The notes under the pieces were generated by a model. The model made no database searches and had not been told where the DNA came from. It was given only the letters and a program-made list of their open reading frames with translations. The position numbers were made by a program, and so were the translations under genes. From assembly GCA_963699175.1 (NCBI GenBank), contig OY969418.1, positions 5,952,001 through 6,016,000 on the forward strand: DNA of 64,000 bases, given 5' to 3'. Shown piece by piece: positions 33,585 to 42,186 of the stretch. Position 1 is the stretch's first letter. The number at the start of each line of letters is the position of its first letter. This DNA comes from JACPYM01 sp963699175. GTDB taxonomy: Bacteria > Acidobacteriota > Blastocatellia > RBC074.

Positions 33585-35771
33585 TTAAACTGTTGCCAGA
33601 TCGCGTCGTTTGTTTTGTTCCGTCGGGCGGCTATTTTCCGTCAGCACCCATTGCGTGACGAAACGTTCGACCTCTTCTTTTTGCTGTTGATTGAAAGGCA
33701 CGATCAGCGTGCGCAACTCGCAACTCCCCTGTGCCTCAAGCGTATTGATTGCCAACGGCGCTAGTTCGCGTTGCCCATAGCAACGCGAAACCCAACCCTC
33801 TTCAAGCCGTATTCCAACTGTCGGTGACAGCTCCGTTGATGAGTGAGCGCTTGTAGCAATCGTTACCAAAATTAGCCCCTTCCCGTCCGGGGCGGTAACG
33901 TGGATGTGGCCATTCCCTACACTAGCTTGAAGACCGGCAGCGAAGTGCAAACGCAACTCGTAACGATGCGTTGACTTGGCTGTAAAGCGGTCACGCAATA
34001 CCAAATGTGTGATTGCGCCACACTGCCATAAAAATTGGCGTTGTTGCCGCACCGGGTCGGTCAGCCGCGCGTAACCGTTCTGTTGCCCGGTGAATTGCCA
34101 GCCGGTCGCAGTCTCGCTAAATTCCAACGGCAACACCTGCGCTACGTGTGACCAGGTGAAGGCGCTCAGCTTGACCGATTGGGACAGGCCATCCACCGCC
34201 ACCGTGTTGTGACCGAGTGATGACGTGAATGCCACACGCTCCTCCGCGCCACGCGTGTAGGTGTAGGTGCCTGGGTCAACCAGCCAAGTCACGCCCTGTG
34301 CGGCGAACTCGAACGAAAGGGCGTCGCTGTGCGCGTGGCCGCCGTTCATTACGCCGTGCGGGCCGCAATCAATGAACAGGTAACTCGATGTGCGTTCCCA
34401 ACCATCACGCAGCACATAAAAACCACTTTCAGCAAATGCTTTTGTGTGCATTGCTGGTGGTTGCGCGGCCAGATCATCGAAGGCTTTCAATCCGTGTGCG
34501 CCGAGCAGCCACAACGTCTCGATAGATGCTTCACCCGCGACGTACTTCCATTCGCCGCGTTGAAAAAGCGCCGCGCCTGTCGCCAGTGTGTCGCGGAAGT
34601 CGTCCGCGTTGCGCGTGCTCAACATCACCAACCGCCCGCCATCGTCGTCGCCGTAAAACGTCGCGCTGCCGTCCGGGCGCGTGACCCAGCACAGATGTTC
34701 GTACAGCGCAGTCAGCTTTTCTTCCACGACAGGCGGCAACTTGATGTTATGAGCACGACACAGCAGCGACAGGTGCGTATAAAAGTCCGTCGTATAGCGG
34801 TGGTAATACGAAGCCTGTTCGAAGTAGACGCCATCACGCCGCACCTGCCGCGGTAATTGTTCGAGCAAGATTTGCAAACCGCACTGCTGCCAATGTTCCG
34901 CTTGCTGCAACTCCGGTAGCGCCACGCCCAAATAAAACAGCCCCAACGCCTCGCCCGTCAGATGCGTGTTTGGGCTGAAGTAATGCGACAGATACGTTTC
35001 TATGTATCGTCCTTGCGCGATCAAGCTTTTCAATAGCCGCGTCACAAACTCCGGCGTCAACGCTTTCGCTTCGGCAAACAGATGCAGCGCCCAGAGCCAC
35101 GCGATCACGCGAAAGGACAACTCCAAACTGCTCGCCCAATTGATGCCGCGCTTGGGCGGATTGGCATCGAGCCAGGCGGTCGCCAACTCGACAAACTTCG
35201 CGGCGTAACGCTCATCGCTCGTCAGCCAATAGGCCTGCCCCAAAGTAACAAAGAACTGGTGGCGGTTGAGTTCCCAAGTAAACTTCTTGTCGCCCGCGAC
35301 CTCAGGGTTCAGAAAGTCGAGTTTGCTCCAATGCAAGAGCGGCGTGCGTTTGCCCGTAGTCGGCTCAAGTTGCCAGTCTACCGGCTCGCCGAAGCTCAAG
35401 CCTTCAGGCTCCCCTTTGTATTCAAAGATGTCGAAGCGATTGGTCAACACGCGGTCGGCGCGCGCCAGGATGGCGGCACGCTCAACCGGGAAGCGCGTTT
35501 CCATCAAGGCTATGATTCCCGCCCGTTGCTTGAGCGCCGGAAAGAAACGCTGTTCTTGAGGCTTGCGCCATCGCTCAATCAGCGCGGTTACAGATTCGCG
35601 CGCCGTCGGCTTCCGCGCCACCGCCGTGAAAGCGTGTTGCAACTGCCGGTCGGTCAGCTCTTGCGCGTCGCTGCCAAAGTAGCGTTCGCTCAGCTTGGCC
35701 AATTCTTGAGCGCCGCGCACGCGCAATTCGCGCCAACTCCTGCCGCGCAGTTTGCTGCCGGTCAATCTCAT
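33585..35771 (-). CDS. Heparinase II/III family polysaccharide lyase
   Basis: The 728-aa protein has an N-terminal all-helical toroid (about 100-390) with DFLNPEVAGDKKFTWELNRH, ANPPKRGINWASSLELSFRV, YLSHYFSPNTHLTGEALGLF and GVYFEQASYYHRYTTDFYTH. The C-terminal beta-domain starts near 455, with DCGPHGVMNGGHAHSDALSF and TWLVDPGTYTYTRGAEERV, typical of heparinase_II_III. These lyases cut uronate-containing polymers by beta-elimination. It probably edits or degrades the polymer made by this locus, consistent with AlgD-derived uronate. No obvious signal peptide is present. Its start overlaps the preceding small gene by 4 bp. Confidence 0.87.
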   Translation of the reverse strand: MRLTGSKLRGRSWRELRVRGAQELAKLSERYFGSDAQELTDRQLQHAFTAVARKPTARESVTALIERWRKPQEQRFFPALKQRAGIIALMETRFPVERAAILARADRVLTNRFDIFEYKGEPEGLSFGEPVDWQLEPTTGKRTPLLHWSKLDFLNPEVAGDKKFTWELNRHQFFVTLGQAYWLTSDERYAAKFVELATAWLDANPPKRGINWASSLELSFRVIAWLWALHLFAEAKALTPEFVTRLLKSLIAQGRYIETYLSHYFSPNTHLTGEALGLFYLGVALPELQQAEHWQQCGLQILLEQLPRQVRRDGVYFEQASYYHRYTTDFYTHLSLLCRAHNIKLPPVVEEKLTALYEHLCWVTRPDGSATFYGDDDGGRLVMLSTRNADDFRDTLATGAALFQRGEWKYVAGEASIETLWLLGAHGLKAFDDLAAQPPAMHTKAFAESGFYVLRDGWERTSSYLFIDCGPHGVMNGGHAHSDALSFEFAAQGVTWLVDPGTYTYTRGAEERVAFTSSLGHNTVAVDGLSQSVKLSAFTWSHVAQVLPLEFSETATGWQFTGQQNGYARLTDPVRQQRQFLWQCGAITHLVLRDRFTAKSTHRYELRLHFAAGLQASVGNGHIHVTAPDGKGLILVTIATSAHSSTELSPTVGIRLEEGWVSRCYGQRELAPLAINTLEAQGSCELRTLIVPFNQQQKEEVERFVTQWVLTENSRPTEQNKRRDLATV

Positions 35772-36142
35772 CTCTTCGTCTTGACGTAGCTCCCCAACCG
35801 GCTCAGCGCATCGGACAACGTGGCGCGCTGCTCAGTAGTTTCGAGCTTGCGCAACGCCGTCAGAAAACTTTCGGTTGGCTTTTCATCACGCTCTTCGTTG
35901 ACCGGTCGCGCATTCAAGCGCAACAGTCGCTCAGCGCGCGTTGAAGGCGTGCCGGGATCGAAGGGCAGAATCAACGCCCGTTCTGTTCCATCTTCTGCTC
36001 TTGTTTTTGCTCTCTCCTCTGATTGCTGGCGATGAAGCGAAAGCCTGCGTTCGAACTGCTGACGCAAGCGAGATACGAAAATGCTCAAAAGAGCGCGCAA
36101 CCCGTCAAGCGACGGATTGCGTAAAGGCTTTTCGCTCTGCAT
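35768..36142 (-). CDS. Small unrecognised protein, 124 aa
   Basis: The frame runs from ATG 36142, overlapping the end of the oxidoreductase gene by 38 bp, and its stop overlaps the heparinase start by ATGA-type sharing (35768-35771). The product is highly charged and rich in Arg, Glu and Leu (LSIFVSRLRQQFERRLSLHR), probably helical, with no motif I know. The stop-start overlap supports translation, because it would couple to the lyase. The 38-bp overlap on the other side and lack of a clear ribosome site weaken it. Confidence 0.5.
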   Translation of the reverse strand: MQSEKPLRNPSLDGLRALLSIFVSRLRQQFERRLSLHRQQSEERAKTRAEDGTERALILPFDPGTPSTRAERLLRLNARPVNEERDEKPTESFLTALRKLETTEQRATLSDALSRLGSYVKTKR

Positions 36143-38351
36143 GTGCGGTGCTCTCCTCTGGGTCGGCTGCCGGGGGGGCGAGCAAGGCCGCGTCTATGTC
36201 CAGCGCGCAGGGTTGACCCGTGCGCGCTGACTCCAACATGTGTAAACAACCTAAGGTAGCGCGCGCGCCATCGCGCACCGTGACAGCGGGCGGTTGGCCG
36301 GTGCGCAGGGCTTGAATAAACGCCTGCATCTGCGCATCGTAGCCTTTCTCGGCCCACCATTTCGATTTACTGCTGACAGAACCTGTTTTGAGTTGAACCT
36401 GTTTGAAATCTTCGCACGTTGCGCCGACGCCTTGCGCAAAAACCTCGACGCGTTCACCGCCCGAAGTTTTACTGCCGACCGTGCAGTAGGTCAAATTGCC
36501 AATCGAGCCGTCGGCAAACTTGAAGGTTGCGGCCAGATTGTTCGTGCCAATCGGCTCGCGCCGGTCAGTAGGCAGCGAGTAAGCCATCACACTAACCGGT
36601 TCGGCTTCGACCAGCCAATACATCAAGTCAACAAAATGGCAGGCTTCGCCCAGAATCGCGCCGCCCAGCGCCGGGTCGGCCATCCAATAATCACCGCTGA
36701 TGCCGGGCGAATTGATGCGGCAATTCATCACCGCCGGGCTGGTGCGCTTTTGCAAAGCTTGTTTCAACTCAAGGTAAAACGGCGCAAAGCGGCGATTGAA
36801 GCCGACTGTGAGTTGGCAGCCCGAGGCTTCGACAGCTTGGTAAATCTCGCGGCATTCATCAAGCGTCAAGGCCATCGGCTTTTCGACAAAGACGTGTTTG
36901 CCCGCGCGCAAGGCGGCAATGGTTTGCCGCGCGTGTTCCTGATTGCGGCTCAGAATCAGGCAGAGATCAATATTTGCGTCGCGTAGCACTTCATCAAAAT
37001 CCGATGTGCAATAAGTCGCGTTGAACCGCTTTGCATAAGACTTGCCCCGCGCGCCGTGCGTGGAATAGACGGCTTGCAACGCGACGTTGGGCACTTTCTT
37101 CAACGCAGGCAGATGCGCCCAGCGCGCCAGATTGCCCGCGCCGATCAGCGCTGCGCGCACTTCATTGCTGGTCTTGGCTAGACGTGCGGTGACCTCGACT
37201 TTGCGCACCGGCTTGAAATCAATCGTGCCCACTTCGCCACGCGCCGCTGGATAGCGCAACACAACGGCCAGGCTATTGGTCGCCGGATTCATGATCGTTT
37301 GATAAGCCTGCGCCGCCTCTTCAAGCTGAAACTCGTGTGTGATGAGCGGCTGCACATTCAAACGCCCGACTGACAATAACCGCAGAACCTCTTCCATATT
37401 CCGGCGTTCCGTCCAGCGCACATAAGTGATTGGATAATCGCGCCCGCGCTTTTCGTACTCGTTATCATAGCTGCCCGGCCCGTAAGCGCGCGACATGAAG
37501 AGTTGAATCTCTTTCAGATACATCTCATGCCAGGGCAATTCGATCTCGACCGCGCCGACAATCACCATGCGCCCGCGGTCACGACAGATTTGCAGCGCTT
37601 GTTGGCAGGGCAGCGGCGATTTCGCAGCAGCGGCGATAATCACGCAATCTGCGCCGCGCCCATTGGTCAACGCTTTGATTTGCTCCGGCAAGCTGCTGTT
37701 GCCGAACAGGCAATGATCTGCGCCGAGCTGTTTTGCCAAATCCAGCCGGTCTTGTTTCAAATCAATCGCAATCACGACTGCACCTTGCAACCGCGCCAGT
37801 TGTGCGACGAGTTGGCCGACCAAGCCGACGCCCATCACGGCGACGATGTCGCCGACGCCAATACCAGCCGTGCGGATTGAATTCAAAGCAATCGCACCGA
37901 GCGTGGTGAAACAAGCGTGCTCGAAGGGCACTTTCACCGGTACTTTGGCAACCAGGTTTTGCCCGGCCAGAATTGTTTCGCCGTGGCCTGTGCCTTCGCC
38001 GCCGTAGGCCACACGGTCGCCGATTTCGAGATCACCCACCGTCGCGTGTTTGGCCGCGATGATGCCTGCGCCGGAGTAGCCCAGCACGGCATACTCGCTG
38101 AATTTAGCCAACACTTCGCGCACCGTAGCAACCGGATGGTTGGTTTTCATCACGTTGAGCACTTTGTTGATGTGCGACGGATTTTCAGCGACGGCTTTGG
38201 CGACGCCGCCAGCGTGGATGCTGGCCGTCTCGGTGCCGCTGCTGATGAGCGAAGCGAGCGGGCGTACCAACACGTGATGCGCACTGAGCTGTGGGTCAGG
38301 TACTTCGTCAACGATGATCTCTTTGAGTCCCTTGCGTATGACTTGCTTCAT
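36105..38351 (-). CDS. Bi-domain oxidoreductase: alcohol-dehydrogenase-like plus Gfo/Idh/MocA
   Basis: The 748-aa protein fuses two NAD(P) modules. Residues 1-~360 are a medium-chain dehydrogenase: LISSGTETASIHAGGVAKA near 30, VLGYSGAGII near 70 and the Rossmann turn VMGVGLVGQLVAQLARLQG near 166. Residues ~395-720 are Gfo/Idh/MocA: VRAALIGAGNLARWAHLPAL near 398, KHVFVEKPMALTLDECREIY near 483 and DYWMADPALGGAILGEACHF near 565. Such fusions are frequent in uronate- or amino-sugar-containing polysaccharide loci. The exact sugar nucleotide is unknown. The ATG at 38351 begins the conserved core; it lies one base after the glycosyltransferase stop at 38353-38355. Confidence 0.87.
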   Translation of the reverse strand: MKQVIRKGLKEIIVDEVPDPQLSAHHVLVRPLASLISSGTETASIHAGGVAKAVAENPSHINKVLNVMKTNHPVATVREVLAKFSEYAVLGYSGAGIIAAKHATVGDLEIGDRVAYGGEGTGHGETILAGQNLVAKVPVKVPFEHACFTTLGAIALNSIRTAGIGVGDIVAVMGVGLVGQLVAQLARLQGAVVIAIDLKQDRLDLAKQLGADHCLFGNSSLPEQIKALTNGRGADCVIIAAAAKSPLPCQQALQICRDRGRMVIVGAVEIELPWHEMYLKEIQLFMSRAYGPGSYDNEYEKRGRDYPITYVRWTERRNMEEVLRLLSVGRLNVQPLITHEFQLEEAAQAYQTIMNPATNSLAVVLRYPAARGEVGTIDFKPVRKVEVTARLAKTSNEVRAALIGAGNLARWAHLPALKKVPNVALQAVYSTHGARGKSYAKRFNATYCTSDFDEVLRDANIDLCLILSRNQEHARQTIAALRAGKHVFVEKPMALTLDECREIYQAVEASGCQLTVGFNRRFAPFYLELKQALQKRTSPAVMNCRINSPGISGDYWMADPALGGAILGEACHFVDLMYWLVEAEPVSVMAYSLPTDRREPIGTNNLAATFKFADGSIGNLTYCTVGSKTSGGERVEVFAQGVGATCEDFKQVQLKTGSVSSKSKWWAEKGYDAQMQAFIQALRTGQPPAVTVRDGARATLGCLHMLESARTGQPCALDIDAALLAPPAADPEESTAHAERKAFTQSVA

Positions 38352-38352
38352 A

Positions 38353-39504
38353 TCAGTGGTCAGTGGTTGTCGGTTGAGCGATGACTTGATGATTGGCTTG
38401 CGTAGCTGATGCATCTGCCAGTTCACGGTAAAGCTTCAACCATTGGTCGCGCACCTTCTCCCAGGTGAATTGCTGCGCGCGGGCGTGGGCGTTGTGCGCC
38501 AGCCGCCGCGCCAACTCCGGGTCTTCCAGCAAGCGCATCGCATTCTGCGCCAGCCCCACGTAATCGCCGCAGTTGACGATCAGCGCGCTCTCTTCGTGTT
38601 TGACTAAGTAGGGAATCCCGCCCGCATTGGTCGTCACCAACAAGATACCGCAGGCGCAGCTTTCCGTCGCAGCCGCAGGCATATTGTCAATGTCGTTGCC
38701 GATTAAATAAATGTCGTGTTCGTCGTATAGCTCCGGCATCTTTTCAAACGGCACAAAGCCCAGGAAGCGCGTGTTGCGCAATTTCAAATCGCGCGCCAAT
38801 TGCTCCAACTCGCCGCGTTGCCAACCGTCGGCGGCGATGGTCAGGCTCGCTTCAGGGTATTGCTGCTGAACCAGATGAAACGCGCGAATGACATTGCCCA
38901 CGTTGTAGAGCGGTTCGAGCAGGCGGCCGCACAGGAATTTCGGTTTGAGCGGCGCGCGGTCGCGGAAGCGGAAGCGCTCAAGCTCGATGATGTTGAAGAT
39001 GGATTCGGCCTTCAATCCGAAGCGCGCGAACACGTCTACCAGGTAGTTGGACGGCGCAACGATACGGTCGGCCAAACGCATAAATGGCTTGGTCGTGAGT
39101 GGCCAGTTTTGCAGATGGTCTTCGGCCTCGCCGCTGCGGTAATTCAAAATGACCTTCTTGCCGTAGAGCTTTGCAATTAGGATGGCCGGGAGCGCCGAGA
39201 TCATGTACGAATAATACGAAGCGGAAAAGACTTGCACGATGTCGTAGCGCCAGACCCGCGCGAGCAGCAGGAGGGAATATTGCAGCGTCATCAAGAGCGT
39301 GCGGACGTATTTGATTCTGCGCACCCAGCGCAGTGGTTTTGGCGGACGTGGATTGTGCGGGATGAAGCCGACCGTGAGCGCTGGTTCTGAGCCGAGCGCC
39401 GTCAGCAAACGCACAGCCTGCCGAGACTGGCCGCCGTAAATGTCTAGTGAAGGCGCCGCGATGCAAACGCGGAGTTTTTCAGGTTGTGGGGACGAACGTT
39501 TCAT
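38353..39504 (-). CDS. Family 4 glycosyltransferase
   Basis: The 383-aa GT-B enzyme begins VCIAAPSLDIYGGQSRQAVR, with a glycine-rich acceptor-side loop. The middle has YDIVQVFSASYYSYMIS and KVILNYRSGEAEDHLQNWP. The donor domain includes CGRLLEPLYNVGNVIRAFHL, FLGFVPFEKMPELYDEHDIY and MPAAATESCACGILLVTTNA, the retaining GT4 pattern with its glutamate. A hydrophobic stretch near residues 75-95 may bind the membrane. The ATG at 39504 has a GAGGAATT ribosome site; an upstream start at 39555 adds 17 residues without support. It probably builds the lipid-linked repeat unit. Confidence 0.85.
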   Translation of the reverse strand: MKRSSPQPEKLRVCIAAPSLDIYGGQSRQAVRLLTALGSEPALTVGFIPHNPRPPKPLRWVRRIKYVRTLLMTLQYSLLLLARVWRYDIVQVFSASYYSYMISALPAILIAKLYGKKVILNYRSGEAEDHLQNWPLTTKPFMRLADRIVAPSNYLVDVFARFGLKAESIFNIIELERFRFRDRAPLKPKFLCGRLLEPLYNVGNVIRAFHLVQQQYPEASLTIAADGWQRGELEQLARDLKLRNTRFLGFVPFEKMPELYDEHDIYLIGNDIDNMPAAATESCACGILLVTTNAGGIPYLVKHEESALIVNCGDYVGLAQNAMRLLEDPELARRLAHNAHARAQQFTWEKVRDQWLKLYRELADASATQANHQVIAQPTTTDH

Positions 39505-39575
39505 TAATTCCTCGTGGGACAAACTCGAATGATTGAAGTGAACGCGCCAGCGCAAACATTACGGCACCGCCGTAC

Positions 39576-40982
39576 TCAGTTTCTGTCTTCTAACAATGCC
39601 CGCCCCGTCATTTGCTCCGGCACTGGCAAACCGAGCAAGGTAAGCAACGTGGGCGCAATATCCAGGTTATTGCATTCTTCCAGTCGCTCGCCCTTAGGAA
39701 TGCCCGGGCCGTAAAAGAGCAAAACGCCTTGCGGGTCGTGACAGCCAGATTTCACCAGCCCCGTGTCGTGCACCAGGTCGGAATAGCGGATCGAATTGCT
39801 CTGCTCGCCGTAAGGGAAATAACAGCGCGAATCTTCAGTCGTCTCGTCATAATGCCGCAACGTAGCCGTGATGCCATGCTCCACAGTGTCCACAGTAAAG
39901 AGCGGATAATTGGGTGAATTGATATAAGCCGAGCGCAACGCGTTGACGAGATAATCAGCGTTCGCCGGGCTGTTGGGGTAGAGATTGAATTGATCGGACA
40001 TCGTGGAGAGCGTGCGTGCCTGTCCCACCGCGCCAGTCAATTCCAGCAGCTTGTCTAACGAGCGAAGCTGCCCGATGCGCTTGCCCTTTTTCAACGGGCT
40101 AATAAATGGTTTTTGCCCCATGCTCGAAGCCACGACCAGAACCGTGTCGCGATCCAACAGCCGGAGCACGCGCTGCAACAATTCATCAGCCGTGCGGTAG
40201 CCGTATTCAATCGCCCCGCCGTAAATGCGTACTTGTTCAGGCGGAGTCGGATGCGGGAAGCGTTCCGGCTGCATGGCCTTCCAATAAGTGTGCATGTAAT
40301 GCGCCACGTGGTTGGTGTGGAAGGTGGCGAAATGCGGTTTGTTGCGGCGGTAAAGTTGGGAGAAGAAATCGAAATTGACCAGCGGTTGCAGCGCCACTCG
40401 TTGCCAGCGAACTTCCGAGTTGAGTTGCTCATTCGCCAATTGACGCACGATCCGCGCGGCGGTTTGCCAGCGCAGGCCCAGCGCCAACAGTTGCGCGCCA
40501 AGCTGCAGTTTGTACCACGGCCCATCGTGATCGGCGGGCAGCCGGATGGAGCGCGTGTAAGTAAGGTTCAACTGCTGGATGGGTTGCAAAGATTCCGGAT
40601 AGGTCGCCGTGTCCTGCGCGAAGGTTTCGGGGACGTAAAACCCGTTGACCGGTTGCGGCGGCCAGGAGCAGAGGCTGCCATAAATGCCGACGCGCAAGCC
40701 TTGTTGATGACACATCTCCCACAGACGTGGCGCACGAATCGTCTCCGGCGGTTGCTCCAAAAAATAGACGTTGTGTACTTCTTGCGGGCAGCCTGTGTAG
40801 ACGGTCGTCCAGGTGATCCACGGGTCTAGTTGCGGCGGCAGGTCTACACTCATAGGCGCTGCCCACGTGCCCTCCCGCTTGAGGTAGGCGAAGGTCGGCA
40901 GCTTGCCCTGCTCCAATAATGGATCGAGCAGATTCCAGGTGATTTCGTTTAGCTCTACCAGTAAGACTTTTTTGGAAGTCAT
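39576..40982 (-). CDS. Alkaline-phosphatase-superfamily phosphodiesterase-like protein
   Basis: The 468-aa protein follows the type I phosphodiesterase/nucleotide pyrophosphatase layout: KVLLVELNEITWNLLDPLLE at the start, GKLPTFAYLKREGTWAAPM, PPQLDPWITWTTVYTG with the expected nucleophile threonine, and YGYRTADELLQRVLRLLDRD before a beta-strand ending VVASSMGQ. Two metal motifs look altered: the initial Asp is Glu, and the usual S-D-H-G after the strand reads S-S-M-G. It may therefore be a transferase or a non-catalytic relative, perhaps acting on phospho-groups of the polymer. Its start overlaps the upstream glycosyltransferase stop by 4 bp. Confidence 0.7.
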   Translation of the reverse strand: MTSKKVLLVELNEITWNLLDPLLEQGKLPTFAYLKREGTWAAPMSVDLPPQLDPWITWTTVYTGCPQEVHNVYFLEQPPETIRAPRLWEMCHQQGLRVGIYGSLCSWPPQPVNGFYVPETFAQDTATYPESLQPIQQLNLTYTRSIRLPADHDGPWYKLQLGAQLLALGLRWQTAARIVRQLANEQLNSEVRWQRVALQPLVNFDFFSQLYRRNKPHFATFHTNHVAHYMHTYWKAMQPERFPHPTPPEQVRIYGGAIEYGYRTADELLQRVLRLLDRDTVLVVASSMGQKPFISPLKKGKRIGQLRSLDKLLELTGAVGQARTLSTMSDQFNLYPNSPANADYLVNALRSAYINSPNYPLFTVDTVEHGITATLRHYDETTEDSRCYFPYGEQSNSIRYSDLVHDTGLVKSGCHDPQGVLLFYGPGIPKGERLEECNNLDIAPTLLTLLGLPVPEQMTGRALLEDRN

Positions 40983-42181
40983 AGTCTTTCATCCTGCAAC
41001 GCCGCCAGTTCGTCATAAAGCTGTTCAGTCGCGGCGACAGCACGCTGCATGCTGAACTGCTCAAGCACAAAAGCGCGACCTTGTTCAGCCACGCGGTGGC
41101 TTGCGTCTTCATTGTTCAAAACTGCTGTAATCTGTTTCGCCAGCCGCACTTCATCCGCCGCTGGAACGAGATAGCCGGTCTCGCCATCCACGATCAATTC
41201 CGGGATTCCACCGACGGCGGTGGCGATAACCGGTACACCCGCGGCCAACGCTTCCAGCACAGTGTTAGGCAAGCCTTCGTGCAGCGAAGCCAAAACAGCA
41301 AGGTCGAAGCCTTGCACCAGCCGCGCCGCATCATTGCGCTGGCCCAGCAGATGCACGTGATTGCTGATGCCAAGCTCGGCAGCTTGCGCTTGGAGCGCCG
41401 CGCGCAGTTCGCCTTCACCGATCAGGATAAGGTGTGCCTGGGGAAACGAGCGCACTACCCGGGCCACCGCTTGCAGCAGATAGCAATGGCCTTTGACCGG
41501 ACGCAAATTGGCGACCGTGCCGATCAGCTTGGTCTCTTCCGGCAAGTTGAGTTCACTAAGCAGCGCCGCACGCGCCTCCGCGCGATCAAGTGGCTCTGGC
41601 ACGTACACGAGGCCGTTGCGAATCACCACGAGCTTATCGGCCCGCGTTGTGCCCACCTTGAGTACGTGCGTGCGGACTAATTCGGCATTGACGACGACGC
41701 GGTGCGCCAAACGATTTATGACGCGGCGGCCAAAGGCGTGAATCCAACGATCAGACAAACGCAGATGGCGTTGAGCCGCGATGACTCGCACGCCCGTGCC
41801 CAGCGCGGCCAGCGTGCCCAGCCAACCGGCGTAAAAATCGTGCGCGTGCAGCACATCAATCCGCTCTGCCCGCAGCAAAGCGCGCAAACGGCGCAGTTGG
41901 CGCACTGCGTTCGCGTTGTAAAGGCTGTTGAGTGGGAACTCGATTAAGTCGGGATAGAGCGGCGCAATTTTGTCATACAGCGGCCCTTTGCGTTGAATCG
42001 CCGAGAGCCGCACGTCGTAGCGCGTGCGGTCGAGCCGCTTCAACAATTCGACCGCTTGCCGTTCTGTGCCGCCTAGCTCGAAGCTGTTGATTAAGTGGAG
42101 CACGCGCAGCCTGTCACGCACACGCACGGCAGGGTGCGCTGGCTCTTGTTCCACTGTGGTTTTACTCAGCAATGCTTCCAC
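40979..42181 (-). CDS. Family 4 glycosyltransferase
   Basis: The 400-aa GT-B enzyme has VLHLINSFELGGTERQAVEL near residue 29, the acceptor-side loop of GT4 proteins. It continues with DVLHAHDFYAGWLGTLAALG near 109, GTVANLRPVKGHCYLLQAVA near 220, LIGEGELRAALQAQAAELGI near 252, LASLHEGLPNTVLEALAAGV near 297 and VPVIATAVGGIPELIVDGET near 316. All retaining-GT4 donor motifs are intact. It probably adds a sugar to the undecaprenyl-linked repeat. Its stop overlaps the phosphodiesterase-like gene start (ATGA), and the upstream asnB-type gene stop lies six bases before its start. Confidence 0.88.
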   Translation of the reverse strand: MEALLSKTTVEQEPAHPAVRVRDRLRVLHLINSFELGGTERQAVELLKRLDRTRYDVRLSAIQRKGPLYDKIAPLYPDLIEFPLNSLYNANAVRQLRRLRALLRAERIDVLHAHDFYAGWLGTLAALGTGVRVIAAQRHLRLSDRWIHAFGRRVINRLAHRVVVNAELVRTHVLKVGTTRADKLVVIRNGLVYVPEPLDRAEARAALLSELNLPEETKLIGTVANLRPVKGHCYLLQAVARVVRSFPQAHLILIGEGELRAALQAQAAELGISNHVHLLGQRNDAARLVQGFDLAVLASLHEGLPNTVLEALAAGVPVIATAVGGIPELIVDGETGYLVPAADEVRLAKQITAVLNNEDASHRVAEQGRAFVLEQFSMQRAVAATEQLYDELAALQDERL

Positions 42182-42186
42182 AACCT

